Below, piece by piece: positions 11,392 to 21,168 of a DNA stretch of 64,000 nt. The notes under the pieces were generated by a model. It saw only the letters and a list, made by a program, of their open reading frames with translations, did no database searches and was not told the origin of the DNA. Numbering within the stretch: the first letter of the stretch is position 1; every line of letters begins with the position of its first letter. The DNA is from Flavobacterium gelatinilyticum (lineage in GTDB: Bacteria; Bacteroidota; Bacteroidia; Flavobacteriales; Flavobacteriaceae), in assembly GCF_027111295.1 (NCBI RefSeq), contig NZ_CP114287.1:248001-312000 (forward strand), written 5' to 3'. The position numbers and the translations under genes were made by a program.

Positions 11392-12819
11392 ATGGAGATA
11401 TTTCATATTAGTGCAGAATGTTACCCTGTGGCAAAAGTTGGCGGTTTAGCCGATGTTGTGGGTGCACTGCCAAAATATCAAAAAACTGCGGGACATGATC
11501 TAAGAGTTGTAGTTCCGTGTTATGATACAAAATTTCGAAATGAAAATGAGTTTGAATGTGTTCATTGGGGAACCGTTAAACTGGGAAATTTTAATTTTCC
11601 GTTTAGTGTTTTAAAAGAATCTTCAAATAAGCTTGGATATGAACTATACCTGATCGAAATTAATGAGTTATTCAATCGTCCGAATGTGTATGGATATGAA
11701 GATGATATCGAAAGGTTTTTGTCTTTTCAGATTGCTGTGTTAGACTGGATTTTGGCCCGAAACCAAATTCCGGATGTTATTAATTGTCATGATCATCATA
11801 CAGGATTAATTCCGTTTTTGCTTCAGTTTGCTTTTAAGTATAAAAATCTGCAGCATGTAAAAACGGTTATTACTATTCATAATGGATTGTATCAGGGTTG
11901 GTTTGGTTTTGATAAGCTGTATTATCTGCCGGAATTCGATCTTAGGCATGTGGGATTTTTGGAATGGAACAACTGCATTAATTCTCTGGCGGTTGGTGTG
12001 AAATGTGCAAATGCAGTAACAACAGTTTCTCCGAGCTATTTAAATGAAATTAACTATGCAGCAAATGGTTTGGAATCTTTATTTAATTCTGTACGGAAAA
12101 AATCAAGAGGTATTTTAAACGGAATTGACATTGAAGTTTGGAATCCGCTGCATGATCACATGATTTCTGAAAATTATTCGATTGAAAATTTTGAATTCGG
12201 GAAACAGAAAAATAAAGAAAAATTATGCGGGCAGTTCGATTTAGATCCTTCAAAACCGCTTTTTAGTTTCATTGGACGTTTGTTTGAAGAAAAAGGCGGG
12301 GATTTACTGCCGCAAGCTTCTGCTCAGGCTTTGTCCGAGCATTTTGGAAATATCAATATACTGATTTTAGGTTCTGGAAATTCAGAAATTGAATCTAAAC
12401 TGACACAACTAAGAAATGATTATAAAGGAAACTACAATGTTTTTATAGGGTATAATGAAGAATTGGCGCATTTGATTTATGCAGGTTCAGATTATATTTT
12501 AATGCCGTCGAGAGTTGAACCGTGTGGTTTAAACCAAATGTACGCGATGCGTTACGGAACTATTCCGATTGTTAGACGAACAGGGGGATTGCGAGATACT
12601 GTAATTGATTTTGGAGATAATGGAAACGGAGTCTGCCACGATCAGGCTTCGGCTGCCGATATCTGTTATTCTATAAATCGTGCCGTGAAGTTGTATGAGG
12701 ATAAAGTAAGTTTTAATACTGTTTTAAAAAGAGGAATGGCTGCAGATCATTCCTGGGAAAGAGTGTGTCAAGAATATATCGAAATATACAACTTAATAAT
12801 TCAGCAAAATGAAATTTAA
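11392..12819 (+). CDS. glgA: Glycogen synthase (ADP-glucose type)
   Basis: A GT5 glycosyltransferase of 475 residues that extends alpha-1,4-glucan from ADP-glucose. The N-terminal ADP-glucose loop KVGGLADVVGALPK (K15) and the C-terminal PSRVEPCGLNQ (E376) with RRTGGLRDTV are both intact, so it should be active. It is cytosolic. Its stop overlaps the glgC start by 11 bp, so the two are coupled, and glgB and a GH31 gene follow on the same strand. Only an imperfect promoter-like sequence (one base too long in the -7 box) is seen upstream, near 11311-11320. Confidence 0.95.
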   Translation: MEIFHISAECYPVAKVGGLADVVGALPKYQKTAGHDLRVVVPCYDTKFRNENEFECVHWGTVKLGNFNFPFSVLKESSNKLGYELYLIEINELFNRPNVYGYEDDIERFLSFQIAVLDWILARNQIPDVINCHDHHTGLIPFLLQFAFKYKNLQHVKTVITIHNGLYQGWFGFDKLYYLPEFDLRHVGFLEWNNCINSLAVGVKCANAVTTVSPSYLNEINYAANGLESLFNSVRKKSRGILNGIDIEVWNPLHDHMISENYSIENFEFGKQKNKEKLCGQFDLDPSKPLFSFIGRLFEEKGGDLLPQASAQALSEHFGNINILILGSGNSEIESKLTQLRNDYKGNYNVFIGYNEELAHLIYAGSDYILMPSRVEPCGLNQMYAMRYGTIPIVRRTGGLRDTVIDFGDNGNGVCHDQASAADICYSINRAVKLYEDKVSFNTVLKRGMAADHSWERVCQEYIEIYNLIIQQNEI

Positions 12820-14089
12820 AAAGAAAAATGTAGTTGCCATTATTTTAGGAGGAGGACAGGGATCACGTTTGTTCCCATTAACACAAACAAGGTCTAAACC
12901 GGCTGTACCAATTGGAGGGAAATACCGTTTGGTTGATATTCCGATTTCTAATTGTATCAATTCTGATATTTTTAAGATATTTGTTTTGACACAGTTTAAC
13001 TCGGCATCTTTAAATGCTCATATTAAAAACACTTTTAATTTTAGTATTCTAAGCCAGTCTTTTGTAGATATTCTGGCGGCAGAACAGACTCCTGACAATC
13101 CAACCTGGTTTCAGGGAACTGCAGATGCTGTGAGGCAGTGTATGTCACATTTTTTGAAACATGATTTTGACCATGCTTTAATTTTATCCGGAGATCAATT
13201 GTATCAGATGGATTTTAACGAAATGCTCGAAGCGCATATCGCTGCTGATGCCGAAATTTCTATAGCAACTTTACCTGTAAACGCTAAAGATGCACCGGAG
13301 TTTGGAATCCTGAAAACAGATCATGAAAATAATATTCATGCCTTTATAGAAAAACCAGATGCTTCGTTACTGCCTGAATGGGAATCTGATGTAAGCGAAC
13401 AAATGCAGGAAAAGGGTAAAAAATATCTTGCCTCGATGGGGATTTATATTTTCAATAAATCATTATTGCAGGAATTAATGGCCAATCCTGAGACAAAAGA
13501 TTTTGGTAAAGAAATTATTCCACAGGCTGTTGGAAAACATAAAATATTAAGTTTTCAGTATGAAGGATACTGGACAGATATTGGAAATATTGAATCGTTC
13601 TTTGAAGCCAATATTGGTTTAACGGCTGATATTCCTGAGTTTAACTTATTTGATAACGAAAATAAAATTTTCACTAGACCAAGGTTACTGCCTCCTTCAA
13701 AATTTAGAAATTCGATTATCAATCAGTCTTTAATTTCTGAAGGATGCATTATAAATGCGAAAGAAATTAAGAGTTCTGTAATTGGTATTCGTTCTAGAAT
13801 TGGTGAAGGAACTGTTTTGGAGAACTGTTATGTAATGGGGAACGATTTTTATCAGGATCTTGAGGAATTAAACCAGGAAAGCAGTATCAATAAGATTCAT
13901 GTTGGTATTGGCGAAAATTGTTATATTAAAAATGCTTTGATTGATAAAAATGTGCGTATTGGCAATAACGTGCATATTTCGGGCGGAAAACATCTCGACA
14001 ATTTCAGCAACGATTTTTATAGTATCAAGGACGGAATTGTGGTAGTTAAAAAAGGAGTAACGCTTTCGGACAATTTTAGAATCGAATAG
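12809..14089 (+). CDS. glgC: Glucose-1-phosphate adenylyltransferase
   Basis: This 426-residue enzyme makes ADP-glucose from glucose-1-phosphate and ATP, the committed step of bacterial glycogen synthesis. The nucleotide loop GGGQGSRLFPLT, SKPAVPIGGKYRLVDIPISN, the catalytic-region LSGDQLYQMD, EKP and YWTDIGNIESFFEAN are all present. A left-handed beta-helix tail (IGIRSRIGEGTVLENC..., IGNNVHISGG) follows, as in family members that form allosteric tetramers. It is translationally coupled to glgA. Confidence 0.95.
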   Translation: MKFKKKNVVAIILGGGQGSRLFPLTQTRSKPAVPIGGKYRLVDIPISNCINSDIFKIFVLTQFNSASLNAHIKNTFNFSILSQSFVDILAAEQTPDNPTWFQGTADAVRQCMSHFLKHDFDHALILSGDQLYQMDFNEMLEAHIAADAEISIATLPVNAKDAPEFGILKTDHENNIHAFIEKPDASLLPEWESDVSEQMQEKGKKYLASMGIYIFNKSLLQELMANPETKDFGKEIIPQAVGKHKILSFQYEGYWTDIGNIESFFEANIGLTADIPEFNLFDNENKIFTRPRLLPPSKFRNSIINQSLISEGCIINAKEIKSSVIGIRSRIGEGTVLENCYVMGNDFYQDLEELNQESSINKIHVGIGENCYIKNALIDKNVRIGNNVHISGGKHLDNFSNDFYSIKDGIVVVKKGVTLSDNFRIE

Positions 14090-14199
14090 CTTTAGTAAAA
14101 TCCCAATTTTTTAAATTGTTTCGCCTGTTCGCTGCCGTCCGGGTGCAAATTCAAGACTGAAATACAATCGCAAATTCAATTATTTTCTAAGAAATCCAT

Positions 14200-16104
14200 A
14201 TGACTAAAGTAATCGCACATTCTCTATTTACAGATTTTGATATAGACTTATTTAAAGCAGGTAAACACTTCAGATTATATGAAAAACTGGGAGCGCATTT
14301 AATCGAAATAAATGGAGTGAAGGGCGTTTATTTTGCTGTTTGGGCACCCACTGCACAATCTGTTTCTGTTGTTGGCGATTTTAATTACTGGACACAAGGA
14401 GAACATAATTTAAATGTTCGCTGGGATTCTTCGGGAATCTGGGAAGGATTTATTCCTGACATTTCAAAAGGAGCTCTTTATAAGTATAAAATTCAGTCGA
14501 ATATCAATGGGACAATTACAGAAAAAGCAGATCCTTTTGCTTTGTATTGCGAAAAACCGCCTCATACAGCTTCTGTAGTTTGGGATTTAGATTATAGTTG
14601 GAAAGACCAAAAATGGATGGAAAATCGAAAACAGAATACCGGTTTAGATAAACCTTATTCAGTTTACGAGGTACACTTAGGTTCCTGGAAACGCGCAGAT
14701 CATAATAGGTTTTTGAGTTATTTAGAACTGGCTGATGATTTGGTGAAATATGTAAAAGAAACCGGTTTTACACACGTGGAGTTTATGCCGGTTATGGAAT
14801 ATCCTTATGATCCATCGTGGGGATACCAGTTAACGGGGTACTTTGCACCAACTTCCCGTTTTGGGAAACCGCAGGATTTTATGGTTTTGGTCGACAGGCT
14901 GCATCAGGAAGGAATTGGTGTGATTCTGGATTGGGTTCCGTCGCATTTTCCTGATGACTCTCATGGTTTGGGTTTCTTTGACGGATCGCATCTTTATGAA
15001 CATCCGGATCGTAGAAAAGGGTATCATCCGGATTGGAAAAGCCTTGTTTTTAATTATGGCAGAAATGAAGTGCGTGCTTTTTTAATTAGTAACGCTGTGT
15101 TTTGGCTTCAAAATTACCATGTTGACGGTTTACGTGTCGATGCTGTTGCTTCGATGCTTTATCTGGATTATTCAAGAAAAGAAGGCGAATGGGAAGCCAA
15201 TATTTATGGCGGAAGGGAAAATTTAGACTCCATAAGTTTTCTTAAAGAATTTAATGAAGTGGTCTATGCTAATTTTGATGGAGTTCAAACTATTGCAGAA
15301 GAAAGCACCTCATTTCCGATGGTTTCAAGACCTGTCTTTGCAGGAGGTTTAGGTTTTGGGATGAAATGGATGATGGGCTGGATGCATGATACACTGAAGT
15401 ATTTTGAAAAAGAAACTGTTTATCGAAAGTACCATCAAAATGAACTGACTTTTTCGATGACGTATGCTTTTACCGAAAATTTTATGCTTCCGTTTTCTCA
15501 TGACGAAGTGGTTCATGGGAAAAAATCTCTTATTTATAGAATGCCAGGCGATGAATGGCAGAGATTTGCTAACTTGAGATTGCTGTATGGTTATATGTTT
15601 ACGCATCCCGGAACAAAATTATTGTTTATGGGGGCTGAGTTTGGACAGACAGGCGAATGGAATTTCGAACAAAGTCTGGATTGGCATTTGCTTCAGTATG
15701 ATTTTCATTCAGGTATAAAAAGACTGATTACAGATTTGAATTTCTTGTACAAATCGCAGCCTGCGCTGTATGAAAAGCAATTTACAGGAGATGGTTTCGA
15801 ATGGATTAACTATTCGGATCATCAAAATGCGATTTTGACATATATTCGAAAGGGAAATAATCCGGATGAAAATATCATTGTTGCAGCCAATTTTACTCAG
15901 GTTGTAAGAGAAAATTATCGTATAGGAATTCCTAAGAAAGGAAAACTTAAAGAAATCTTCAATAGTGACGCCGTTGTATATGGCGGAAGCGGTATTGGAA
16001 ATTCAGATGCAATAGAAACAGAATCAGTTTCTTATGATGGAAGGGCGTTTTCTGCATCCCTTATTCTTCCTCCTTTGGGTATTGTCATTTATTCTTTGGT
16101 TTAG
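14200..16104 (+). CDS. glgB: 1,4-alpha-glucan branching enzyme
   Basis: A GH13 branching enzyme, 634 residues, that introduces alpha-1,6 branches in glycogen. The order is an N-terminal CBM48 (AVWAPTAQSVSVVGDFNYW), a TIM barrel with DWVPSHFP, the nucleophile region GLRVDAVASML (D314) and the acid/base region AEEST (366-370), then FSHDEVVHGKKS and a C-terminal beta domain. All key residues are kept. The length fits the shorter bacterial GlgB lacking the extra N1 domain. It lies 110 bp after glgC, a gap that holds nothing I recognise. Confidence 0.95.
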   Translation: MTKVIAHSLFTDFDIDLFKAGKHFRLYEKLGAHLIEINGVKGVYFAVWAPTAQSVSVVGDFNYWTQGEHNLNVRWDSSGIWEGFIPDISKGALYKYKIQSNINGTITEKADPFALYCEKPPHTASVVWDLDYSWKDQKWMENRKQNTGLDKPYSVYEVHLGSWKRADHNRFLSYLELADDLVKYVKETGFTHVEFMPVMEYPYDPSWGYQLTGYFAPTSRFGKPQDFMVLVDRLHQEGIGVILDWVPSHFPDDSHGLGFFDGSHLYEHPDRRKGYHPDWKSLVFNYGRNEVRAFLISNAVFWLQNYHVDGLRVDAVASMLYLDYSRKEGEWEANIYGGRENLDSISFLKEFNEVVYANFDGVQTIAEESTSFPMVSRPVFAGGLGFGMKWMMGWMHDTLKYFEKETVYRKYHQNELTFSMTYAFTENFMLPFSHDEVVHGKKSLIYRMPGDEWQRFANLRLLYGYMFTHPGTKLLFMGAEFGQTGEWNFEQSLDWHLLQYDFHSGIKRLITDLNFLYKSQPALYEKQFTGDGFEWINYSDHQNAILTYIRKGNNPDENIIVAANFTQVVRENYRIGIPKKGKLKEIFNSDAVVYGGSGIGNSDAIETESVSYDGRAFSASLILPPLGIVIYSLV

Positions 16105-16106
16105 AA

Positions 16107-16140
16107 AAAATCTTACAATTTGTTTGTAAAGTGAGATTTT
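16107..16140 (+). terminator. Weak terminator-like hairpin after glgB
   Basis: AAAATCTTAC pairs with GTGAGATTTT (one G-U) around a loop that can itself pair (ACAA/TTGT). It sits just after the glgB stop and ends in TTTT. Confidence 0.5.
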
Positions 16141-16262
16141 GTCATTATATCAATTTTAAATTATCGAATTGTCGATTTTTTAGACGTTAGTTTACCACTC
16201 GTTCAGAAAAAACGTTTTCGTGAATAAACCTTTTATTCATAGGGCTTTACGAACTTTTTTTG

Positions 16263-16270
16263 TATGTTTG
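16263..16270 (+). promoter_or_regulatory. -7 element TATGTTTG for the GH31 gene
   Basis: An exact TAnnTTTG match 38 bp before the ATG. No good -33 TTG is seen. A TGAATAAA/TTTATTCA inverted repeat lies just upstream at about 16221-16239 and might be an operator. Confidence 0.45.
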
Positions 16271-16307
16271 AAAGAAAGACAAGTTATAAATTAATTTCAT
16301 TGGAGAT

Positions 16308-18707
16308 ATGATTACAAATACATCATTAGAATACAAAGGCAATTTATATCCATCAAAAATTGTCTCTTACAGCCATGAGGGAGATGCGATTTTTTTCAAT
16401 ACAGATAATAATGTCATTTTAAAAGTCACAATCCTTAGAGATAGTTTAATTCGGTTTCGTTATACAACGAAGGGCTATTTTAGTAATGATTTTTCGTATG
16501 CCATTGATAAAACACAGCTTCACGGTTATAATTTTCTCGAAGTTACAGAAGAGGAAACCTTTTATCAGATTAGAACCAGTAAAGTAAAATGTAAAATTCA
16601 GAAATCTGATTTACGTGTTTATATTTATGATTTGAATGATTTCCTGATTTTGGAAGATGAGCTGGGCTTTCATTGGGAAGAAAGTTATGAATACGGCGGA
16701 AATATCGTAAAAATGAGTAAATCTTCTAAAGACGGTGAATGTTTCTACGGTCTGGGAGATAAAGCTACTCAAATGAACTTAAAAGGTAAAAGGGTCGAAA
16801 ATTTTGCTACTGACCAATATGCTTATCAAAAAGATCAGGAACCTTTATATAAAGTAGTTCCTTTTTATATAGGATTGCACAACAAACAATCTTACGGTAT
16901 TTTCTTCGATAATACTTTTAGGACTTTCTTTGATTTTTGTCAGGAAAGAAGAAATGTTACAAGTTTTTGGGCAGAAGGCGGCGAAATGAATTATTATTTC
17001 GTTTACGGTCCGCAGATGCAGGATGTTGTTACAACGTATACTGATTTAACGGGTAAACCTGAATTACCGCCGCTTTGGGTATTAGGTTACCACCAGTGTA
17101 AATGGAGTTACTATCCTGAAAGTAAAGTAAAAGAAATTACTTCAAAATTCAGGGAACTTCAGATTCCGTGCGATGCCATTTATCTGGATATTGATTATAT
17201 GGAGGGCTTTCGATGTTTTACATGGAATAAAAACTATTTTCCAGACCCCAAAAGAATGGTGGCTGAATTAGCCGAAGATGGTTTTAAAACGATCGTGATC
17301 ATTGATCCGGGAATTAAAATTGATAAAAACTACTGGGTTTATCAGGAAGCTTTAGAAAAGGATTATTTCTGTAAAAGAGCTGATGGTCCTTACATGAAAG
17401 GAAAAGTTTGGCCGGGAGAATGTAATTTTCCTGATTACACAAATCCCGTAGTTAGAGAATGGTGGGCTGGTTTATTTAAAGAATTAATTTCAGATATTGG
17501 AGTAAAAGGAGTCTGGAACGATATGAACGAACCGGCTGTTATGGAAGTGCCAAATAAAACTTTTCCAATGGATGTCCGACACGTTTATGACGGAAATCCA
17601 TGCAGCCACAGAAAAGCGCACAATATTTACGGAACCCAGATGGCAAGAGCAACGTATCATGGTGTAAAGCGTTTCGCTTATCCTAAACGTCCTTTTGTTA
17701 TTACAAGATCTGCTTATGCGGGTGCGCAGCGTTATACATCGTCATGGACTGGTGATAATGTGGCGACATGGGAGCATTTATGGATTGCCAATATTCAGGT
17801 ACAGCGATTGTCAATTTCCGGAATGGGATTTACAGGATCTGATATTGGAGGTTTTGCTGAACAGCCAACAGGCGAGTTATACGCACGATGGATTCAGTTA
17901 GGTGTTTTTCATCCGTTTTGCAGAACACATTCTTCCGGAGATCACGGAAATCAGGAACCTTGGGCTTTTGATGAAGAAGTAATCAATATCACACGTAAAT
18001 TCGTAAGTCTGAGATATCAGTTATTACCTTATTTATATACCATGTTCTGGCAATATATAGAGGAAGGAATCCCAATGTTAAAACCTTTGGTTTATTATGA
18101 TCAGGATGATACACAAACGCATTATCGCAATGATGAATTTATATTTGGAAACCAAATTTTAGTTTGTCCGATACTTGAACCTAATGCTGTAGGCCGACGT
18201 ATGTATATTCCACGAGGTGAATGGTATAACTACTGGACAAATGAACTTTTTACTGGTGGAAGGGAAATCTGGATTGATACTAAATTTGATGAAATTCCGC
18301 TATTTGTAAAAGCCGGCGCAATTATTCCGAAATATCCGGTGCAGCAATATGTAGGCGAATTCGAATTTGATGAATTGACACTCGATGTTTATTACAAAAA
18401 CGGTAAAGAAAAATCAGCTGTTTATGAAGATGCACAGGATGGATATGATTATAAAAAAGGCCGTTACAGTTATTTATCTTTAAGAACAATTGGTAAAGAA
18501 AAAGAACTGATAATTCAATTGCATAAAGAAGGTAAATACGATACACCGTATAGTAAATACAAGATTAATTTAATTGGTCTGCCGTTTAAAGTTTCAGAGA
18601 TTGAAATCGACAATGAAAAAATAGATTTTGATAAAATAAATTTTGAAGTAAATAATTTCTTACTAGTTGATAAAGAGTTCAATGAACTGCATATTATTGG
18701 TGAATAA
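16308..18707 (+). CDS. Glycoside hydrolase family 31 alpha-glucosidase
   Basis: A 799-residue GH31 enzyme without a signal peptide, so cytosolic. It has an N-terminal beta-sandwich, the barrel beginning near LPPLWVLGYHQCKWSYYP, the catalytic nucleophile D405 in GVWNDMNEPAV, the acid/base D483 in WTGDNVATW, then the GISGMGFTGSDIGGF-like strand (here SISGMGFTGSDIGGF) and proximal/distal C-terminal beta domains. It hydrolyses terminal alpha-glucosidic bonds. Placed after glgACB, it probably degrades or remodels internal glucan or imported maltooligosaccharides. It has its own promoter-like element, so it need not be co-expressed with glgB. Confidence 0.93.
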   Translation: MITNTSLEYKGNLYPSKIVSYSHEGDAIFFNTDNNVILKVTILRDSLIRFRYTTKGYFSNDFSYAIDKTQLHGYNFLEVTEEETFYQIRTSKVKCKIQKSDLRVYIYDLNDFLILEDELGFHWEESYEYGGNIVKMSKSSKDGECFYGLGDKATQMNLKGKRVENFATDQYAYQKDQEPLYKVVPFYIGLHNKQSYGIFFDNTFRTFFDFCQERRNVTSFWAEGGEMNYYFVYGPQMQDVVTTYTDLTGKPELPPLWVLGYHQCKWSYYPESKVKEITSKFRELQIPCDAIYLDIDYMEGFRCFTWNKNYFPDPKRMVAELAEDGFKTIVIIDPGIKIDKNYWVYQEALEKDYFCKRADGPYMKGKVWPGECNFPDYTNPVVREWWAGLFKELISDIGVKGVWNDMNEPAVMEVPNKTFPMDVRHVYDGNPCSHRKAHNIYGTQMARATYHGVKRFAYPKRPFVITRSAYAGAQRYTSSWTGDNVATWEHLWIANIQVQRLSISGMGFTGSDIGGFAEQPTGELYARWIQLGVFHPFCRTHSSGDHGNQEPWAFDEEVINITRKFVSLRYQLLPYLYTMFWQYIEEGIPMLKPLVYYDQDDTQTHYRNDEFIFGNQILVCPILEPNAVGRRMYIPRGEWYNYWTNELFTGGREIWIDTKFDEIPLFVKAGAIIPKYPVQQYVGEFEFDELTLDVYYKNGKEKSAVYEDAQDGYDYKKGRYSYLSLRTIGKEKELIIQLHKEGKYDTPYSKYKINLIGLPFKVSEIEIDNEKIDFDKINFEVNNFLLVDKEFNELHIIGE

Positions 18708-18762
18708 GTAAATTCTGATACGGTTGTTGAAAATTATATAAAATTTTAACTTTTTTTAATTG

Positions 18763-18770
18763 TATTTTTG
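18763..18770 (+). promoter_or_regulatory. -7 element TATTTTTG for the M48 protease gene
   Basis: An exact match 24 bp before the ATG at 18794. A -33 TTG is not present at the right distance. Confidence 0.5.
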
Positions 18771-18793
18771 CTTGTGTTTAAATTTTTAAAATC

Positions 18794-19606
18794 ATGAAAA
18801 AACAATTAATTTCTGGTCTATTTGCTGCCGTTTTGGTGTGCAGCTGTGCGACAAATCCTGTAACAGGAAAAAAGAATTTAAATTTCGTTTCAAACAGCGA
18901 ATTGTTTCCATCTTCTTTTCAGCAGTATAGTCAGTTTTTATCTGAAAATAAAGTTATAACCGGAACAGCAGATGCAAAACGTGTAGAAACGGTTGGGATT
19001 AAAATTAAGGCTGCGGCAGAAAAATACCTGACATATTTAGGGCAGTCACAATACTTAAAAGATTATCGATGGGAATATAAACTTGTCGATAACAAAGAAG
19101 TAAATGCGTGGTGTATGCCGGGAGGAAAAATCGTTGTGTATTCCGGAATTCTTCCTGTAACGCAGGATGAACCAGGTTTGGCAACTGTAATGGGGCATGA
19201 GGTTTCTCACGCATTGGCTAATCACGGAGCGCAGAGAATGAGTGCGGCACAATTGCAGCAGATAGGAGGTGCAGCTTTGGATGCAGCAACAAGTGCAAAA
19301 TCTGAATCTACAAGACAAATATTTGCTCAGGCTTACGGAATTGGTTCAGAGGTAGGAGTAATGCTTCCTTTCAGCAGAAGCAACGAAAGTGAAGCAGATA
19401 AAATAGGTCTTACTTTAATGGCAATTGCAGGTTATAACCCTGAAGATGCTATCGCATTCTGGAGCAGAATGGCGGCTAAATCGGGCGGTTCAGGAACTCC
19501 TGAATTCATGAGTACACACCCTTCTGATGCAACCAGAATTGCCAATATAAAGGCTTTAATTCCTGAAGCTAAGGCTACGGCACTTAAAGTAGGAGTTATA
19601 AAATAA
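18794..19606 (+). CDS. M48 family metalloprotease, lipoprotein
   Basis: A 270-residue zinc protease resembling E. coli LoiP/YggG. The lipobox VCSC gives a lipid-anchored Cys18. HEVSH at 135-139 holds the two His zinc ligands and the catalytic Glu, and SNESEADKIG at about 196-205 supplies the third ligand. It should sit in the periplasm on a membrane leaflet and degrade misfolded envelope proteins. It is monocistronic, with its own promoter element and a clear terminator. Confidence 0.9.
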   Translation: MKKQLISGLFAAVLVCSCATNPVTGKKNLNFVSNSELFPSSFQQYSQFLSENKVITGTADAKRVETVGIKIKAAAEKYLTYLGQSQYLKDYRWEYKLVDNKEVNAWCMPGGKIVVYSGILPVTQDEPGLATVMGHEVSHALANHGAQRMSAAQLQQIGGAALDAATSAKSESTRQIFAQAYGIGSEVGVMLPFSRSNESEADKIGLTLMAIAGYNPEDAIAFWSRMAAKSGGSGTPEFMSTHPSDATRIANIKALIPEAKATALKVGVIK

Positions 19607-19632
19607 ACGTAAATTTTATTATAAAATATCTT

Positions 19633-19663
19633 AAAAGCTATTCGTTTTCGGGTAGCTTTTTTT
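19633..19663 (+). terminator. Terminator after the M48 gene
   Basis: AAAAGCTATTCG/CGGGTAGCTTTT with a TTTT loop (two G-U pairs), then a run of T. Confidence 0.8.
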
Positions 19664-19756
19664 AGTTTATAATTTAATAATATACGAAACATACAATTTG
19701 TATTTGATTATCATAAAAATTGAATAAATTCGTAGCCTATTAACAAAATCATTTCA

Positions 19757-21082
19757 ATGAAAAACCTGCAAAAAGGAGATAAAAAATTATTAAATGCCTG
19801 GGCATTTTATGATTGGGCAAATTCAGTTTATACACTTACAATTGCTTCGGCAGTATTTCCAATTTTTTATGAAGCTTTATTCAGCGATCGCGACCATTAT
19901 ATAGATGTTTTCGGGATGCACCTTAAAAATTCGGCTTTAATAAGTTTTATTACAGCGGCGGCTTTTTTGGTAGTTTCTTTTATTTCACCGTTATTATCCG
20001 GAATTGCGGATTATGTAGGAAATAAAAAATCTTTTATGAAATTTTTCTGTTACATGGGCGCATTGTCCTGTATGGGATTATACTGGTTTGATTTAGACAA
20101 TATTTACGTTGGTTTATTATTTTATTTTCTGGGATTGCTGGGTTTCTGGGGAAGTTTGGTTTTCTACAATTCTTATCTGCCGGATATTGCATTTGAAGAA
20201 CAACAGGATAAAATTAGTGCCAAAGGATATTCTTTAGGATATATAGGAAGCGTGATTTTGCTGATAATCAATTTAGCCATGATTATGAAACCAAAACTTT
20301 TTGGAATTACAGGAACAGATGGTGAAGCAGCAATGAAAGCTATGCGTTATTCATTTGTAATGGTAGGAGTATGGTGGATTCTTTTCAGCCAATACACTTA
20401 TTATTATCTTCCAAAAGGAGGCAGCGGAAAAAGTCAGAAACTTACAAAAAATGTTCTGTTTAATGGATTTAAAGAACTTAAAAAAGTTTGGGCTTCATTA
20501 CAGGATATTACTGCTTTAAAACGTTACTTAGGCGGCTTTTTTGTTTACAGCATGGCAGTACAGACTGTAATGCTCGTTGCTACTTACTTTGGGGCTCAGG
20601 AAATTAAGTGGGCATCGCCGGAAGAAAGTCAGACAGGATTGATTATCTGCATCTTATTAATTCAATTAGTGGCGGTTGTTGGTGCGGTGCTGACATCTAG
20701 AGCTTCTGCAAAATTTGGTAATATCCCAACCCTTATTGGTATTAATATTGTCTGGTTTGTTTTTTGTGTAATTGTTTATTTTATTTCCCTGCCGATACAC
20801 TTTTATGTTATGGCCACTTTAGCGGGATTTGTAATGGGGGGAATTCAGGCATTATCCCGTTCTACTTATTCAAAATTGCTGCCTGAAACTGATGATACAA
20901 CTTCGTTTTTTAGTTTTTATGATGTTGCAGAAAAAATAGGAATTGTAATTGGAATGTGCGTTTACGGAATTATCGATCAAATTACAGGAAGTCCACGTGC
21001 TGCAATTGTAATTTTAGGGGTCTTTTTCCTTACTGCTATTTTCCTTTTGACAAGAGTTCATAAAAAAGGCGTCTCAAATTAA
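19757..21082 (+). CDS. MFS transporter, UMF1 / Atg22-like
   Basis: A 441-residue membrane protein with about 12 predicted transmembrane segments. The opening LNAWAFYDWANSVYTLTI is the hallmark of the UMF1/Atg22-like branch of the major facilitator superfamily. GLLGFWGSLVFYNSYLPDIA and MGGIQALSRSTYSKLLPETD also fit the branch. Yeast Atg22 exports amino acids from the vacuole, but the bacterial substrate is unknown. It is a single gene; its terminator stem begins inside its last codons. Confidence 0.85.
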   Translation: MKNLQKGDKKLLNAWAFYDWANSVYTLTIASAVFPIFYEALFSDRDHYIDVFGMHLKNSALISFITAAAFLVVSFISPLLSGIADYVGNKKSFMKFFCYMGALSCMGLYWFDLDNIYVGLLFYFLGLLGFWGSLVFYNSYLPDIAFEEQQDKISAKGYSLGYIGSVILLIINLAMIMKPKLFGITGTDGEAAMKAMRYSFVMVGVWWILFSQYTYYYLPKGGSGKSQKLTKNVLFNGFKELKKVWASLQDITALKRYLGGFFVYSMAVQTVMLVATYFGAQEIKWASPEESQTGLIICILLIQLVAVVGAVLTSRASAKFGNIPTLIGINIVWFVFCVIVYFISLPIHFYVMATLAGFVMGGIQALSRSTYSKLLPETDDTTSFFSFYDVAEKIGIVIGMCVYGIIDQITGSPRAAIVILGVFFLTAIFLLTRVHKKGVSN

Positions 21083-21092
21083 GACGCCTTTT
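21065..21092 (+). terminator. Terminator overlapping the MFS stop codon
   Basis: AAAGGCGTCT/AGACGCCTTT, a 10-bp perfect stem with a 7-nt loop. The left arm encodes the last residues of the transporter and the stop lies in the loop, so gene and terminator are fused. Confidence 0.8.
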
Positions 21093-21101
21093 AAATAATT
21101 T

Positions 21102-21160
21102 ATATCACGAAATGAAGAAATTTGATTGATGATGATTTTTGAATTTCGTGATATTTTTTT
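21102..21160. terminator. 12-bp inverted repeat between convergent genes
   Basis: ATATCACGAAAT and ATTTCGTGATAT enclose a 29-nt loop, followed on the plus strand by seven T. It may be a second terminator between the convergent transporter and GIN genes. Confidence 0.5.
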
Positions 21161-21168
21161 GAATTAAT

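Noticed and set aside
14090..14199. GC-rich stretch between glgC and glgB (around CGCTGCCGTCCGGGTGCAAA).
   Set aside because: I checked for a small gene, hairpin or repeat and found none that I could support.
16221..16239. An operator for the GH31 gene at TGAATAAA/TTTATTCA.
   Set aside because: A short AT palindrome with no second copy; mentioned with the promoter but not listed as an operator.
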